Notes under the pieces: generated by a model | What the model saw: the letters and a program-made list of their open reading frames with translations, nothing else | Database searches by the model: none | Told to the model about the DNA's origin: nothing | In this document: positions 8,152 through 18,162 of the stretch, piece after piece | Layout: every line of letters starts with the position of its first letter | How positions within the stretch are numbered: position 1 is the stretch's first letter | Assembly: GCA_035550055.1 (NCBI GenBank) | Contig: DASZRO010000108.1 | Coordinates: 1-36,647 of the forward strand | Direction: 5' to 3' | DNA: 36,647 bases | DNA from: Mycobacteriales bacterium | GTDB taxonomy: Bacteria > Actinomycetota > Actinomycetes > JAFAQI01 | Program-made: the position numbers and the translations under genes

Positions 8152-10395
8152 GTGCTCTCGGCCCTGCTACTCGCGGGGCTGTTTGCCGCCCCGCTGGCGA
8201 CCTTCGCGCTGTTCATCCAGCCGCCGATCCGCGGCGGCGGGCTCGGCGCCTGGCCGTGGGCGCGGCGCCTGGTCCTGGCGGTCCTCAGCAGCGTCGTGCT
8301 GGCCGGCGTCGTCGACGGTCTGCTGGACGCGCTCGGCACGACCCGGCACAACCTCATCGCCGCCGCGATCGCCATCGTGGCGGTCAGCCTCGCGTGGCTG
8401 CCGTTCACCCGCCGCTGGAGCGCCCGGGCCCACTTGTGCTGGTCGGCCACGACCTACCTGTTCGGGACCTACCTCGTCTTCATGATCTGGTGGACGTTCG
8501 TCAGTCGGCTCGGCGCTGCCGGCACCACCGGCGGGATCATCCTGTGGCTGCTCGAGCTGTTCGCGGCGTTCCTCGCCGGTGCCTACATGTGGGAGCTGTG
8601 CGACGCGCTCGGCCGCGAGGCGTGGGTACGCCGCATCCGCAGCGGCGTACCGACGAGTGAGCTGCCGACCGTCGACGCACTGCCCTTCGTCAGCCTGCAC
8701 GTGCCGGCGTACAACGAGCCCCCGGAGATGGTCATCGACACGCTGCAGTCGTTGATCGCGCTCGACTACCCGCACTACGAGATCATCGTGCTCGACGACA
8801 ACACCACCGACGAGGCGTTGTGGAAGCCCGTCGAGTCGTGGTGCTTCGTGCACGACGTGAAGTTCGTCCACCTCTCCGACTGGCCGGGCTACAAGTCGGG
8901 AGCCCTCAACTACGCGCTGCGCGAGATGATCGACCCGCGCACCGAGCTGATCGGCGTCATCGACGCCGACTACCAGCTCGAGCCGGACTTCTTACGGCGG
9001 TGCGCGCCGCTGTTCGCGGACCCGAACGTCGGGTTCATCCAGGCGCCGCAGGACTATCGCGACTGGGAGCAGGCGCCGTTCTACCGGCGGCTGTACTACT
9101 CCTACAAGTATTTCTTCGCCGTCTCCCAGCCCTCGCGCAACGAGCGCGACGGCGCGATCTTCGCCGGCACGATGGGGTTGATCCGCCGGCAGGCGATCGA
9201 GCAGGTCGGCGGCTGGGACGAGTGGTGCATCACCGAGGACGCCGAGCTGTCGCTGCGCCTCATGGTCCACGGCTGGTCCGGCCTGCACGTCGACCGCTCG
9301 TTCGGTGTCGGCGTCATGCCGTTGACATTCGAAGCGCTCAAGGGTCAGCGCTTCCGGTGGTGCTTCGGCGGCATCCAGATCCTGCGGCGCAACTGGCGGC
9401 TGATGATGCCGGGACCGCGTACGGAGGACAACCAGCTCACCACCGGCCAGCGCTGGGCGTACCTGTCGGGCGCGTTGCAGTGGTACGGCGACCTGGTGGC
9501 GTTGCTGTTCTACCTGTTCCTGCTGGTGGGCGCCGCCAACGTCGGGGAAGGCGGCGGCCTGCTGTTCCGCAAGCTCACCGGCTTCCTCGTCGCGGCCATC
9601 CCGGCACTGTTCCTGCTCGGCCTCGTCCGCGCGGTCGCGCTGTTGCGGCGCGGGACCGGCGCGGGCTGGCGCGATGCGCTCGGCGCGTTCATGATCTGGC
9701 AGTCGACCGGCCTCGTGGTGGCCCGGGCATCGGTGCAGGCGTTATTCGCGAAGGAAGCCGAGTTCCTGCGTACGCCGAAGACCGCGGAGGACGCGCACTG
9801 GTGGGACGCGATCCGCGGCAACCTCGGCGAGACCGCGTTGGCGGTGATGGGCCTGGCCGGCATCGCGGGCGCGCTCGCTCGTGCGAGCGGCCGCGGCGGC
9901 TGGCTGACGGCGGCACTGCTGCTGTGGCCGACCATTGCCTACGCCGCCGCGCCACTGAACAGCCTGGCCGCCCAACGCGGCGCGCTGCCCGCGGACCTGC
10001 GCGCCCGTCGCCGCAGCGAGAGCCAGCGCTACGGCGCGCGGCACGTGACGATGGCCGCCGGCGGGCTGGTGCTCGCCGGCGTCACCGCGGCGGTGGTCGC
10101 GGCGCTGCTGAGCCCGAGCAAGGTGCCGGTCCTGACGCCGCAGCTGGTCGGCCCGGCGCAAGGCCACCAGGCGGACTACGCACACCCGCGCAAAGCGTCG
10201 AACAGTCCCTCGGCCGCTCCGTCGAGCTCACCGAGCGCGAGCCCGTCACCGTCGGCGAGCCCGAGCGCAAGTCCGACCTCGTCGAGCTCGCCCAGCCCAT
10301 CCGCGATTCCGACCCCGTCGAGGACCGCGTCGGCGAGTCCGACCGCATCGAACAGCCCGACACCGACCGACTCCGGGATCGCCGCCGCCAGCTGA
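8152..10395 (+). CDS. Processive family-2 glycosyltransferase (cellulose-synthase-like)
   Basis: This 747-residue membrane glycosyltransferase begins with about four N-terminal helices. A GT-A catalytic domain follows with VPAYNEP, DD (D215-D216), DAD (from D271), TED (361-363) and QRFRW (399-403). More membrane helices come after this. The D, DxD, TED and QxxRW set is that of BcsA-like processive synthases, which polymerise sugar from UDP-sugar while moving the chain outward. No PilZ domain is evident. The C-terminal 65 or so residues are a Ser/Pro/Ala tail (SPSASPSPSASPSAS-like), probably outside the cell. I chose GTG 8152 because GGAGG lies just upstream and the first helix starts there; the frame is open further upstream to 7966. 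The polymer is unknown. Confidence 0.85.
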   Translation: MLSALLLAGLFAAPLATFALFIQPPIRGGGLGAWPWARRLVLAVLSSVVLAGVVDGLLDALGTTRHNLIAAAIAIVAVSLAWLPFTRRWSARAHLCWSATTYLFGTYLVFMIWWTFVSRLGAAGTTGGIILWLLELFAAFLAGAYMWELCDALGREAWVRRIRSGVPTSELPTVDALPFVSLHVPAYNEPPEMVIDTLQSLIALDYPHYEIIVLDDNTTDEALWKPVESWCFVHDVKFVHLSDWPGYKSGALNYALREMIDPRTELIGVIDADYQLEPDFLRRCAPLFADPNVGFIQAPQDYRDWEQAPFYRRLYYSYKYFFAVSQPSRNERDGAIFAGTMGLIRRQAIEQVGGWDEWCITEDAELSLRLMVHGWSGLHVDRSFGVGVMPLTFEALKGQRFRWCFGGIQILRRNWRLMMPGPRTEDNQLTTGQRWAYLSGALQWYGDLVALLFYLFLLVGAANVGEGGGLLFRKLTGFLVAAIPALFLLGLVRAVALLRRGTGAGWRDALGAFMIWQSTGLVVARASVQALFAKEAEFLRTPKTAEDAHWWDAIRGNLGETALAVMGLAGIAGALARASGRGGWLTAALLLWPTIAYAAAPLNSLAAQRGALPADLRARRRSESQRYGARHVTMAAGGLVLAGVTAAVVAALLSPSKVPVLTPQLVGPAQGHQADYAHPRKASNSPSAAPSSSPSASPSPSASPSASPTSSSSPSPSAIPTPSRTASASPTASNSPTPTDSGIAAAS

Positions 10396-10421
10396 ACCCG
10401 GGCCCGGCTAGGTTGCTGCAC

Positions 10422-11288
10422 GTGACGGTAGTCGACGAGGTGACGCCCGGCGGCGCGGATTCGGTACGCCGGTTCCTCGACGTACTCGAGCTCGAACAGG
10501 TCGACCGCGACATCTTCCGGGCCTGGAACCCGCCTCGCGAACACAAGGGCCCGCGGGACACACTGTTCGGCGGTCAGGTCGCGGCACATTCGTTGCGAGC
10601 CGCGAGCGCGACGGTCAACCCGGACCACTACCCGCACTCGCTGCACGGGTACTTCCTGCGCCCCGGCAAGGACAACGCTCACACCGTGCTGCGCGTCGAC
10701 CGGATCCGCGACGGCAAGTCGTTCACCACCAGGACGGTGGTGGCCCAGCAGGACGGTGAGGCGATCTTCACCCTCACCGCGTCCTTCCACCGCGACGAAG
10801 GGGGCGGGGAGTTCGCGACGCCGATCGCGGAGGACGTGCGGCCGGCCGACGAGCTGCTGGCCTCAAAAGGCGAAGGCCGCTACCAGTGGGAGACCGACGC
10901 GCCGTTCCAGCGCGTCGAGATCCCCGAGTACTCCCACATCCGGGACAGCCCGAAGCCACGGCGGGTGATGTGGCTGCGGCCCCGATCGCCGATCGCTTCC
11001 GACGACCCGCACCTGCACGCCGCGGTCCTCACCTACATCTCCGACATGGGCGTGGTCGGCGCGGTGCGCAGCGCGCTCGGCCGATGGGACGCCCACGGGA
11101 TGGGCGCCAGCCTCGACCACGCGCTGTGGTTCCACCGCAGGATTCGCGCGGACCAGTGGCTGCTCTTCGACGTGTCCTCGCGGTCGAACGCCGGCTCCCG
11201 CGGGCTCGGCGTCGGGTCGTTGCACACCGCGGACGGGACACACGCGATGACGATCGGGCAGGAGGCGCTCGTCCGCCTCAGCGACTAG
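10422..11288 (+). CDS. Acyl-CoA thioesterase II (TesB family)
   Basis: This 288-residue double-hotdog enzyme hydrolyses acyl-CoA to free acid and CoA in the cytoplasm. The N-terminal hotdog has the TLFGGQVAAHSLRAA motif and HSLHGYFLRPG. The C-terminal hotdog has SLDHALWFHR, DVSSRSNAGSRGLG and IGQEALVR, which place the Asp, Ser/Thr and Gln expected for TesB catalysis. The GTG at 10422 matches the usual N-terminus. The gene starts 26 bases after the GT2 gene but is probably unrelated in function. Its TAG stop shares the CTAG at 11285-11288 with the stop of the convergent gene. Confidence 0.93.
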   Translation: MTVVDEVTPGGADSVRRFLDVLELEQVDRDIFRAWNPPREHKGPRDTLFGGQVAAHSLRAASATVNPDHYPHSLHGYFLRPGKDNAHTVLRVDRIRDGKSFTTRTVVAQQDGEAIFTLTASFHRDEGGGEFATPIAEDVRPADELLASKGEGRYQWETDAPFQRVEIPEYSHIRDSPKPRRVMWLRPRSPIASDDPHLHAAVLTYISDMGVVGAVRSALGRWDAHGMGASLDHALWFHRRIRADQWLLFDVSSRSNAGSRGLGVGSLHTADGTHAMTIGQEALVRLSD

Positions 11289-12286
11289 CGCGACGCCTTG
11301 CGCAAGACCACCCATTGGGCACTCGCGGCGGATGCGACGGGTGCGACGGTCGCCGGGCTCGGACCGATCGGATAGGTCGCCGACGTCAGCGGAGTCGGCA
11401 ACGGCTTGGCCTGGCTCGGTGCGCTGCCGGCCGCGTCGAGCTCGTCGCCGTACGTCCCCGGCGCGCCGTGCGGATGGTCGGGCAACAACACCGGCGCGGA
11501 CACCACGAGGTCCTCGCGTCCGCCGTCGCCCGCGAGCACCGGGAACGCGTGGATGTTGGTGCACTCCCTGACGGCGTCGATCGCCCACGCCGGCGGATCC
11601 AACAGCGAGACGAAGCCGCCGTCGCTCAACGCCAGCAGGCAGTGCGTCCCCACCGTCGAGTGAGCCGCGGCAACGACGGGCGGGGCGTCGGCCGGCACGC
11701 CGTCCGTGACGTTCTCGACGACCACGCGCAGCCGCACCATCGGCACGACGAGCCCGGCGTCGGTCGCCGCAACCTGCACGCGTAGCTGTAACGGCTTGCA
11801 GGTACGACGGATCCGGCCGCGGACCGCGCCGGTGGCATCGCGGGCAACCTCGAGCTCGGTGACGCCGACGGCCTCGAACCGCGCCTCGACCGGGGCCCGG
11901 CGTACCTCGTCGAGGTCGACGGTGAGGTCGCGCTCGTGGCGGATGGACTCCTCGGCGGTGGCGACCGTCCAGCCGTCGACGTCGAGACGCGAGGTCGGGA
12001 CGAAGCCGGTGCCGTCGAGGTAGCGCTCGACGGTGCGCCGCTGCGGCTGAAGGAACCGCAGCCGGATCGCCAGGGTGGCACCCGGTGCGCACTCGGCGAC
12101 GACCTCGGTACGCGCGAACCAGGACTCCGTCGTGCCGTCGACCCCCGTGTCGAGCGGCAGGTTGTGCGCCGACCAGTCGCGAGGTAGCAATATGCCGACC
12201 CGCCGGCCCTGGTCGTAGAGGATCTCGTCGGCGACGGTGCGCGCGCGCCGGTAGACGTCAGGCGCGACGGATCCGAGGCCGGACAC
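11285..12286 (-). CDS. Conserved-looking protein of unknown function
   Basis: This 333-residue protein with a GTG start has no signal peptide or membrane helix that I can see. It looks beta-rich. The N-terminal half carries YDQGRRVGILLPRDWSAHNLP and a LRFLQPQRRTVE segment; the middle has many alternating hydrophobic strands; then come AHSTVGTHCLLALSDGGFVS and LLDPPAWA. The C-terminal end is Pro/Ala-rich. Codon usage matches neighbouring genes, which supports a real gene. I do not recognise the family. It is transcribed away from the MFS gene and ends inside the shared CTAG with the thioesterase. Confidence 0.75.
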   Translation of the reverse strand: MSGLGSVAPDVYRRARTVADEILYDQGRRVGILLPRDWSAHNLPLDTGVDGTTESWFARTEVVAECAPGATLAIRLRFLQPQRRTVERYLDGTGFVPTSRLDVDGWTVATAEESIRHERDLTVDLDEVRRAPVEARFEAVGVTELEVARDATGAVRGRIRRTCKPLQLRVQVAATDAGLVVPMVRLRVVVENVTDGVPADAPPVVAAAHSTVGTHCLLALSDGGFVSLLDPPAWAIDAVRECTNIHAFPVLAGDGGREDLVVSAPVLLPDHPHGAPGTYGDELDAAGSAPSQAKPLPTPLTSATYPIGPSPATVAPVASAASAQWVVLRKASR

Positions 12287-12341
12287 GGCGACGATCTACC
12301 CCGCCGCGACCTCCGTAACCGGCTCGGGCCTGCGGCCAGCG

Positions 12342-12384
12342 ACGACGCGGCCCGCCCACCGAGACGGTGGACGGGCCGGGTCGT
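12342..12384 (-). terminator. Hairpin terminator downstream of the MFS gene
   Basis: Arms at 12342-12360 and 12366-12384 (19 bases each, 17 paired) flank the 5-base loop GAGAC. It sits 20 bases past the MFS stop and before the next minus-strand gene. There is no T run, as is common for actinobacterial hairpin terminators. Confidence 0.75.
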
Positions 12385-12404
12385 TACTGATGTGGCGGGA
12401 GTGG

Positions 12405-13886
12405 TCAGGCGCCGATCACGACCGGCTCCAGCGGGAGCCCTTCGCCCGCCGCGCCGTCGGTTGCGCCAGCGCCGCCGGCCGGAGCTTGCGGGCGCCGGAT
12501 CAGGCTGGCCACGGCGACCAGGGCCACCAGCATGATCCCGACCGAGACCGCGAACGCCGTGGTGTACCCGTGCACCGCCGCCGCAGGGACGTTGGGCAGG
12601 ACGTGGTGCGAGGTGGCGTACGACGCGGACGCGCTGGTCGCAATCGTGTTGAGCAACGCGATGCCGAGCGACCCACCGATCTGCTGCATCGTGTTGACCA
12701 GCGCGCTCGCCGCGCCGGCGTCATGGTTCGGGACGCCGAGCAGCGCGGTCGAGGACAGCGGCACGAAGACCTGGCCCATGCCCAGGCTGATCAGCAACTC
12801 CGACGGCACGACGTGCGCGATGTAGGCAGAGTGCGGAGGCAGCTGGGTCAGCCACAACATCCCGAGCGTCGCCAGCGAGAAGCCGGTGATCGCAAGAGCG
12901 CGAGGGCCGAACCGGGGCAGCGTCTTCGACGCGATCGTCGAGGAGGTGATGACCCCCAGCGGGAAGGGCAGGAACGCGACCCCGGCCTTCAGCGGGCTGT
13001 AGCCCAGCACGCCCTGGAAGTAGTAGCTCAGGAACAGGAACGAGCTGAACATCCCGAGCGTCGCCAGCAGGAACGCGAGGTAGGACCCGCCACGGTTGCG
13101 GTGCAACACGATCCGCAACGGCAGGATCGGGTTGGCCGCGCGCGTCTCCCAGAAGATGAACTGCGCCAGGACGAGGCCCGCGACGACCAGCAGCGTGATG
13201 GTGCGCGGAGCCGACCAGCCGTGGATCGACGCCTCAGTGAACCCGTAGACGAGCAGCGCGAGCCCGCCGGTGACCGAGAGGGTCCCGGGGATGTCGAAGC
13301 GACGGTCGCCTTCGGCACGGCTCTCCGACAGCAACGGGACGGCCGCGAACGCCACCGCGATGGCGATCGGGGTGTTGACCAGCAGCGTCCAGCGCCACGA
13401 GAGGTACTGCGTCAGGGCGCCACCGGCGATCAGGCCGAGCGCACCGCCCGTACCGGAGATCGCGCCGTACACCGCGAACGCCTTCGCGCGTTCCTTCGCC
13501 TCGGTGAAGGTGGTCGTGATCAGGGACAGGACCGCCGGCGCCAGCAGCGCCGCGAACACGCCCTGGATCGCCCGCGCCGAGAACAGCCAGGCGCCGGACT
13601 GCGCCGCGCCGCCGAGGGAGGAGGCTCCGGCGAAGCCGAACAGCGACATCAGGAAGATGCGCTTGCGGCCGAGGTAGTCGCCGACCCGGCCGCCGAGCGG
13701 GAGCAGGCCGCCGAAGGTCAGCGTGTACGCCGTGATCGCCCACTGGCGGTCGGCGTTCGTGATGTGAAGAGCGTGCTGCGCATCCGGCAACGCGATGTTC
13801 ACGATGGAGGAGTCGAGGATGATCATCAGCTGAGCGATGCCGATGACGACGAGTGCCAGCCAACGCCGGTCGTGGTCTGTGGTCAT
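12405..13886 (-). CDS. MFS drug exporter, DHA2 (14-helix, EmrB/QacA-like) family
   Basis: This 493-residue integral membrane antiporter has the hydrophobicity of about 14 helices. DHA2 motifs are clear: IILDSSIVNIALPDAQ in helix 1, the cytoplasmic loop GGRVGDYLGRKR (motif A), and SGTGGALGLIAGGALTQ of motif C type in helix 5, followed by WRWTLLVNTP. Relatives expel drugs, antiseptics or metabolites using the proton gradient. The ATG has AAGGGAA upstream on the minus strand. The gene is divergent from a TetR regulator with two palindromes in the shared promoter region, the classic arrangement for repressor-controlled efflux. Confidence 0.93.
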   Translation of the reverse strand: MTTDHDRRWLALVVIGIAQLMIILDSSIVNIALPDAQHALHITNADRQWAITAYTLTFGGLLPLGGRVGDYLGRKRIFLMSLFGFAGASSLGGAAQSGAWLFSARAIQGVFAALLAPAVLSLITTTFTEAKERAKAFAVYGAISGTGGALGLIAGGALTQYLSWRWTLLVNTPIAIAVAFAAVPLLSESRAEGDRRFDIPGTLSVTGGLALLVYGFTEASIHGWSAPRTITLLVVAGLVLAQFIFWETRAANPILPLRIVLHRNRGGSYLAFLLATLGMFSSFLFLSYYFQGVLGYSPLKAGVAFLPFPLGVITSSTIASKTLPRFGPRALAITGFSLATLGMLWLTQLPPHSAYIAHVVPSELLISLGMGQVFVPLSSTALLGVPNHDAGAASALVNTMQQIGGSLGIALLNTIATSASASYATSHHVLPNVPAAAVHGYTTAFAVSVGIMLVALVAVASLIRRPQAPAGGAGATDGAAGEGLPLEPVVIGA

Positions 13887-13975
13887 GGTGGTTCCCTTGC
13901 TAGGTCTCTTGCTTTACGTGTCTGCGTCGTGCGCGTTGCGGAATGTTTGCTCTCGACTTACGCTTGTGACATAAG

Positions 13976-14014
13976 CGGAGGCTGCTTCCGTTACGCTATC
14001 GGAGGCTACCTCCG
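13976..14014. promoter_or_regulatory. Two tandem palindromic operator candidates between MFS and TetR genes
   Basis: Site 1 (13976-13990) is CGGAGG-CTG-CTTCCG, with one mismatch. Site 2 (14000-14014) is CGGAGG-CTA-CCTCCG, a perfect 6+6 palindrome. Their centres are 24 bases apart, so two dimers could bind side by side. They lie in the 184-base divergent region, a likely place for TetR to repress both directions. Confidence 0.75.
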
Positions 14015-14070
14015 GTTAGCAAGCGGTTATTCCTGTGACCTACGGCACAACCGCGGAAAGGGCGAGAAAG

Positions 14071-14658
14071 GTGACGACGCAGGACGTGGCGGCCGAAGCG
14101 CCCCGCGCATTGCGCGCAGATGCCCGGCGTAACCGCGACAAGCTCGTCGAGGTCGCCGCTGACGCGTTCGCCCGCGACGGCATCGACACCTCACTCGAGG
14201 AGATCGCCCGCACCGCCGGCGTCGGGATCGGCACGCTCTACCGCCACTTTCCCAACCGCGACGCGTTGCTGGAAGCGGTTTTCCGCCGCAACGTCGACGA
14301 CATCGCCGCCCAGGCCGACGAGCTGTTGGCCGCCCTTCCCGCCGACCAGGCGCTCGCGGAGTGGATGTCGCGCTTCGTGCGCTACGTCGCGGGCAAGAAG
14401 GGCCTCGCGATGCACCTGAAGTCGGTCGTGTCGCACGACGCCGAGATCTTCGCCTACAGCCACGACCGCATGGAGTCGGCGATGAAGCGGCTTGTCGACG
14501 CCGCTCGCGCCGCCGGCTCGATCCGCGCGGACGCCGACTACATGGACGTGCTCCGCGCGCTGTCCGGCGTGTGCATGATGTCCGACGTACCAGGCTGGCA
14601 GGACCAGGCGTGCCGGGTGTCCGGCCTGCTGATGGACGGCCTGCGCTACGGCGCCTAG
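14071..14658 (+). CDS. TetR/AcrR-family transcriptional regulator
   Basis: This 195-residue DNA-binding repressor has an N-terminal helix-turn-helix that reads IDTSLEEIARTAGVGIGTLY then RHFPNRDALLEAVF, typical of the family. The all-helical ligand-binding part carries MSRFVRYVAGKKGLA. I chose GTG 14071 because of the purine-rich GGAAAGGGCGAGAAAG before it. An in-frame GTG at 14035 would add 12 residues but lacks a ribosome site. Its stop is 5 bases before the APH-like gene, so it also heads that operon. It probably controls itself, the divergent MFS exporter and the downstream acyl-CoA/ABC genes. The ligand may be an acyl-CoA or toxic acid (inference). Confidence 0.92.
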   Translation: MTTQDVAAEAPRALRADARRNRDKLVEVAADAFARDGIDTSLEEIARTAGVGIGTLYRHFPNRDALLEAVFRRNVDDIAAQADELLAALPADQALAEWMSRFVRYVAGKKGLAMHLKSVVSHDAEIFAYSHDRMESAMKRLVDAARAAGSIRADADYMDVLRALSGVCMMSDVPGWQDQACRVSGLLMDGLRYGA

Positions 14659-14663
14659 CGCGG

Positions 14664-15650
14664 ATGGATCCGGGCTCTCTTGCGGCGGCGCTGGCAGCGG
14701 TGGTCGCCGACTCACTCGGGGTCACCTCGGTCGAGGTCCAGGAGGTACGCCGGCTCTCCGGCGGGGCGAGCCGGGAGTCGTGGTCGTTCGACGCCATCCA
14801 CGACGGCGGCGTCGAGCCGCTGATCCTGCGCCGGGCGCCGGCCGCGATCAGTGACGCCATCGGCCCGACGATGATGCTCGAGGCCGCCGCGATGCGCGAG
14901 GCTGCCCGGGTCGGCGTACCCAGCCCGCAGGTGCTCTTCGCCACCGCCGACAAGGAGCCACTCGGCGGGTCCGGCATCGTGATGAGCCGCGTCGACGGCG
15001 AGACGATCGGCCGCAAGATCGTGCGCGACGACACGTTCGCCGAGGTACGTCCGCGGCTTGCCCGCCAGTGCGGCGAGGTCCTCGGCCGGTTGCACGGCAT
15101 GGATCCCGCCGCCCTACCGCCGGTGGCGGACTCCTACGCCCTCGACGGGCTGCGTGCGCTGCTCGACGAGTCGAAGGTGGCCAGCCCGATGTTGGAGCTG
15201 GCGCTGCGCTGGCTCGAGCTGAACCGGCCGGTGTCGACCCGCCGTACGGTCGTGCACGGCGACTTCCGCAACGGCAACCTGGTCGTCGGTCCCGACGGCC
15301 TGCGCGCCGTCCTCGACTGGGAGCTGATCCATCTCGGTGACCCGATCGAGGACCTCGGCTGGCTGTGCACCCGCGCCTGGCGCTTCGGCGGCGACGGGCC
15401 GGTCGGCGGCTTCGGGGAGTACGACGATCTGCTGGCCGGGTACGAGGCGACCAGCGGGCAGCGGGTCGACCTGGACGTGCTGCGGTGGTGGGAGCTGCTG
15501 GGCACGGTCAAGTGGGGCGTGATCTGCATCGTGCAGGCCAACCGTCACCTCGTCGGCGGCCAGCGCTCCGTCGAGCTGGCGGCGGTCGGGCGCCGCCTGG
15601 TCGAGCAGGAGTACGACTGCCTGGAGCTGCTCGAGGAGCTGACGACGTGA
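14664..15650 (+). CDS. APH/ACAD10-type phosphotransferase, LvaA-like (predicted 4-hydroxyacyl-CoA kinase)
   Basis: This 328-residue kinase-fold protein has catalytic loop VHGDFRNGN (H198, D200, N205) and metal-binding DWE (D218) followed by HLGDPIEDLGW. Similar domains precede the dehydrogenase part of animal ACAD10/ACAD11, and stand alone as LvaA in Pseudomonas putida. There, as I recall, the kinase phosphorylates the 4-hydroxyl of a 4-hydroxyacyl-CoA. It is followed by a DUF6285-type protein (GTGA overlap) and an acyl-CoA dehydrogenase homologue, the same gene order as lvaABC. This context argues against drug resistance despite the aminoglycoside-phosphotransferase fold. Confidence 0.88.
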   Translation: MDPGSLAAALAAVVADSLGVTSVEVQEVRRLSGGASRESWSFDAIHDGGVEPLILRRAPAAISDAIGPTMMLEAAAMREAARVGVPSPQVLFATADKEPLGGSGIVMSRVDGETIGRKIVRDDTFAEVRPRLARQCGEVLGRLHGMDPAALPPVADSYALDGLRALLDESKVASPMLELALRWLELNRPVSTRRTVVHGDFRNGNLVVGPDGLRAVLDWELIHLGDPIEDLGWLCTRAWRFGGDGPVGGFGEYDDLLAGYEATSGQRVDLDVLRWWELLGTVKWGVICIVQANRHLVGGQRSVELAAVGRRLVEQEYDCLELLEELTT

Positions 15651-15982
15651 CCGAGGCCTTCCCGACGGCTGCCCAGCTCGCCGAAGCGGTCGAGGAGTTC
15701 CTTCGCGATGAGCTGCTGCCGGCCCTCGACGGCAGGCTGAAGTTCCAGACGCTGGTCGCGGCGAACGTGATGGCGATCCTGCGCCGCGAGCTGATCGACG
15801 GCCCGGCGGGTGCCGCGGCGCACCAGGAACGGCTCGCGTCACTGGGCGTCGCGGACGACGCTGCTCTGGTCGCCGCGATTCGCGGCGGCGAGATGGACGA
15901 CCGCATCGCAGAGGTCATCGCGACGCTGCGCCCGTCGGTGGAGGCGGCGGTCAAGATCGCCAACCCGAAACATCTTCGATAA
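15647..15982 (+). CDS. Small DUF6285-type protein, LvaB-like kinase partner
   Basis: This 111-residue, mostly helical, soluble protein has a GTG start overlapping the kinase stop. Recognisable parts are AVEEFLRDELLPALDGRLKF, VAANVMAILRREL and the C-terminal RPSVEAAVKIANPKHL. Small proteins of this type regularly follow APH-like kinases of the ACAD10/LvaA group. In Pseudomonas the equivalent LvaB is needed with LvaA for phosphorylation of 4-hydroxyvaleryl-CoA. No catalytic motif is visible, so it likely forms a complex with, or stabilises, the kinase. The family name is from memory. Confidence 0.8.
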   Translation: MTEAFPTAAQLAEAVEEFLRDELLPALDGRLKFQTLVAANVMAILRRELIDGPAGAAAHQERLASLGVADDAALVAAIRGGEMDDRIAEVIATLRPSVEAAVKIANPKHLR

Positions 15983-15991
15983 GAACTCACC

Positions 15992-17256
15992 ATGGACTTC
16001 GCACTGCCGGCCGAGCTCTCCGAGTACCTCGACGAGCTCGACGCGTTCATCGAGCGCGAGATCAGACCGCTCGAGGCGGAGAACGACAACATCCGGTTCT
16101 TCGACCACCGTCGCGAGGACGCGCGCACCGACTGGGAGCGCGGCGGGCTGCCGAACCGCGAGTGGGAGCTGCTGCTGCACGAGGCGCGGATGCGCGCCGA
16201 CCGGGCCGGTCACTACCGCTTCCCCTACCCGAAGGAGTACGGCGGAAAGGACGGCTCCAATCTCGCGATGGCGGTGATCCGCGAGCACCTGGCGGCGAAG
16301 GGTCTCGGGTTGCACTGCGACCTGCAGAACGAGCACTCGATCGTCGGCAACAACGTGGCGCTGCTGCTGATGCTCCACTACGGGACCGAGCAACAGAAGG
16401 CGGAGTGGATCGACGGACTGCTCGAAGGCCGGATGTTCTTCGCGTTCGGCATCACCGAGCCCGACCACGGCTCGGACGCCACCCACATGGAGACGACCGC
16501 CGTCCGGGACGGTGACGAGTGGGTCATCAACGGCGAGAAGACGTTCAACACCGGGATCCACGTCGCCAACGCCGACATGGTGATGGCGCGTACGTCGGGC
16601 GAGGCCGGTGACGGCCGAGGCATCACCGCGTTCCTCGTCCCGACCGACGCCGACGGCTTCGAGGTCGAGGAGTACCTCTGGACCTTCAACATGCCGACCG
16701 ATCACGCCCACGTCAGGCTGACCGACGTACGCGTGCCGGACTCGGCGATCTTCGGCGGCGAAGGACGCGGCCTCGCCGTCGTACAGCACTTCTTCAACGA
16801 GAACCGGATCCGCCAGGCTGCCTCCAGCCTCGGCGCCGCGCAGTTCTGCATCAACGAGTCGGTCGACTACGCGAAGACACGCGCGCCGTTCGGAAAGCCG
16901 CTCGCCACCAACCAGGCGATCCAGTTCCCGCTGGTCGAGCTACAGACCCGCGCCGAGATGGTGCGCGCCCTGATTCACAAGACGGCGTGGCGCATGGACA
17001 CCGAAGGCGTGTTCGCCGCTTCGCGCGAGGTGTCCATGTGCAACTACCAGGCCAACCGGTTGTGTTGCGACGCCGCCGACCAGGCGATGCAGGTGCACGG
17101 CGGCCTCGGCTACTCGCGGCACAAGCCGTTCGAACACATCTACCGCCACCACCGTCGCTACCGGATCACCGAAGGCTCCGACGAGATCCAGATGCGCCGC
17201 ATCGCCGGCTACATGTTCGGCTTCATGAAGCAGCAGGCGCCGAAGGGCGTCGCCGA

Positions 17257-17260
<4 letters not shown>
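15992..17260 (+). CDS. Acyl-CoA dehydrogenase-family flavoprotein, LvaC/ACAD11-like
   Basis: This 422-residue FAD enzyme of the acyl-CoA dehydrogenase fold has helical N-terminus, FGITEPDHGSDATHMETTA (flavin/substrate region), INGEKTFNTGI and RAPFGKPLATNQAIQF. Near the C-terminus are MQVHGGLGYSRHKPFEHIYR and ITEGSDEIQMRRIA, where the Glu of TEG is at the usual catalytic-base position. Next to an LvaA-like kinase and LvaB-like protein it probably removes phosphate from a 4-phospho-acyl-CoA to give an enoyl-CoA, rather than acting as an ordinary beta-oxidation dehydrogenase. A normal dehydrogenase role remains possible. The ATG is 9 bases past the previous stop. Confidence 0.9.

Positions 17261-18158
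<898 letters not shown>

Positions 18159-18162
<4 letters not shown>

Noticed and set aside
8820-10421. Thioesterase gene extended upstream to 8820
   Set aside because: The added frame is a shadow of the GT2 gene; TesB similarity begins just after GTG 10422.
12390-14132. Long plus-strand open frame of 580 codons over the MFS gene
   Set aside because: The minus strand gives a complete DHA2 transporter with all motifs; the plus frame is Arg/Gln/Glu-rich shadow sequence from high GC.
14664-15650. Aminoglycoside resistance kinase
   Set aside because: The fold is shared, but the acyl-CoA gene neighbours and ACAD10-type features favour a metabolic kinase.
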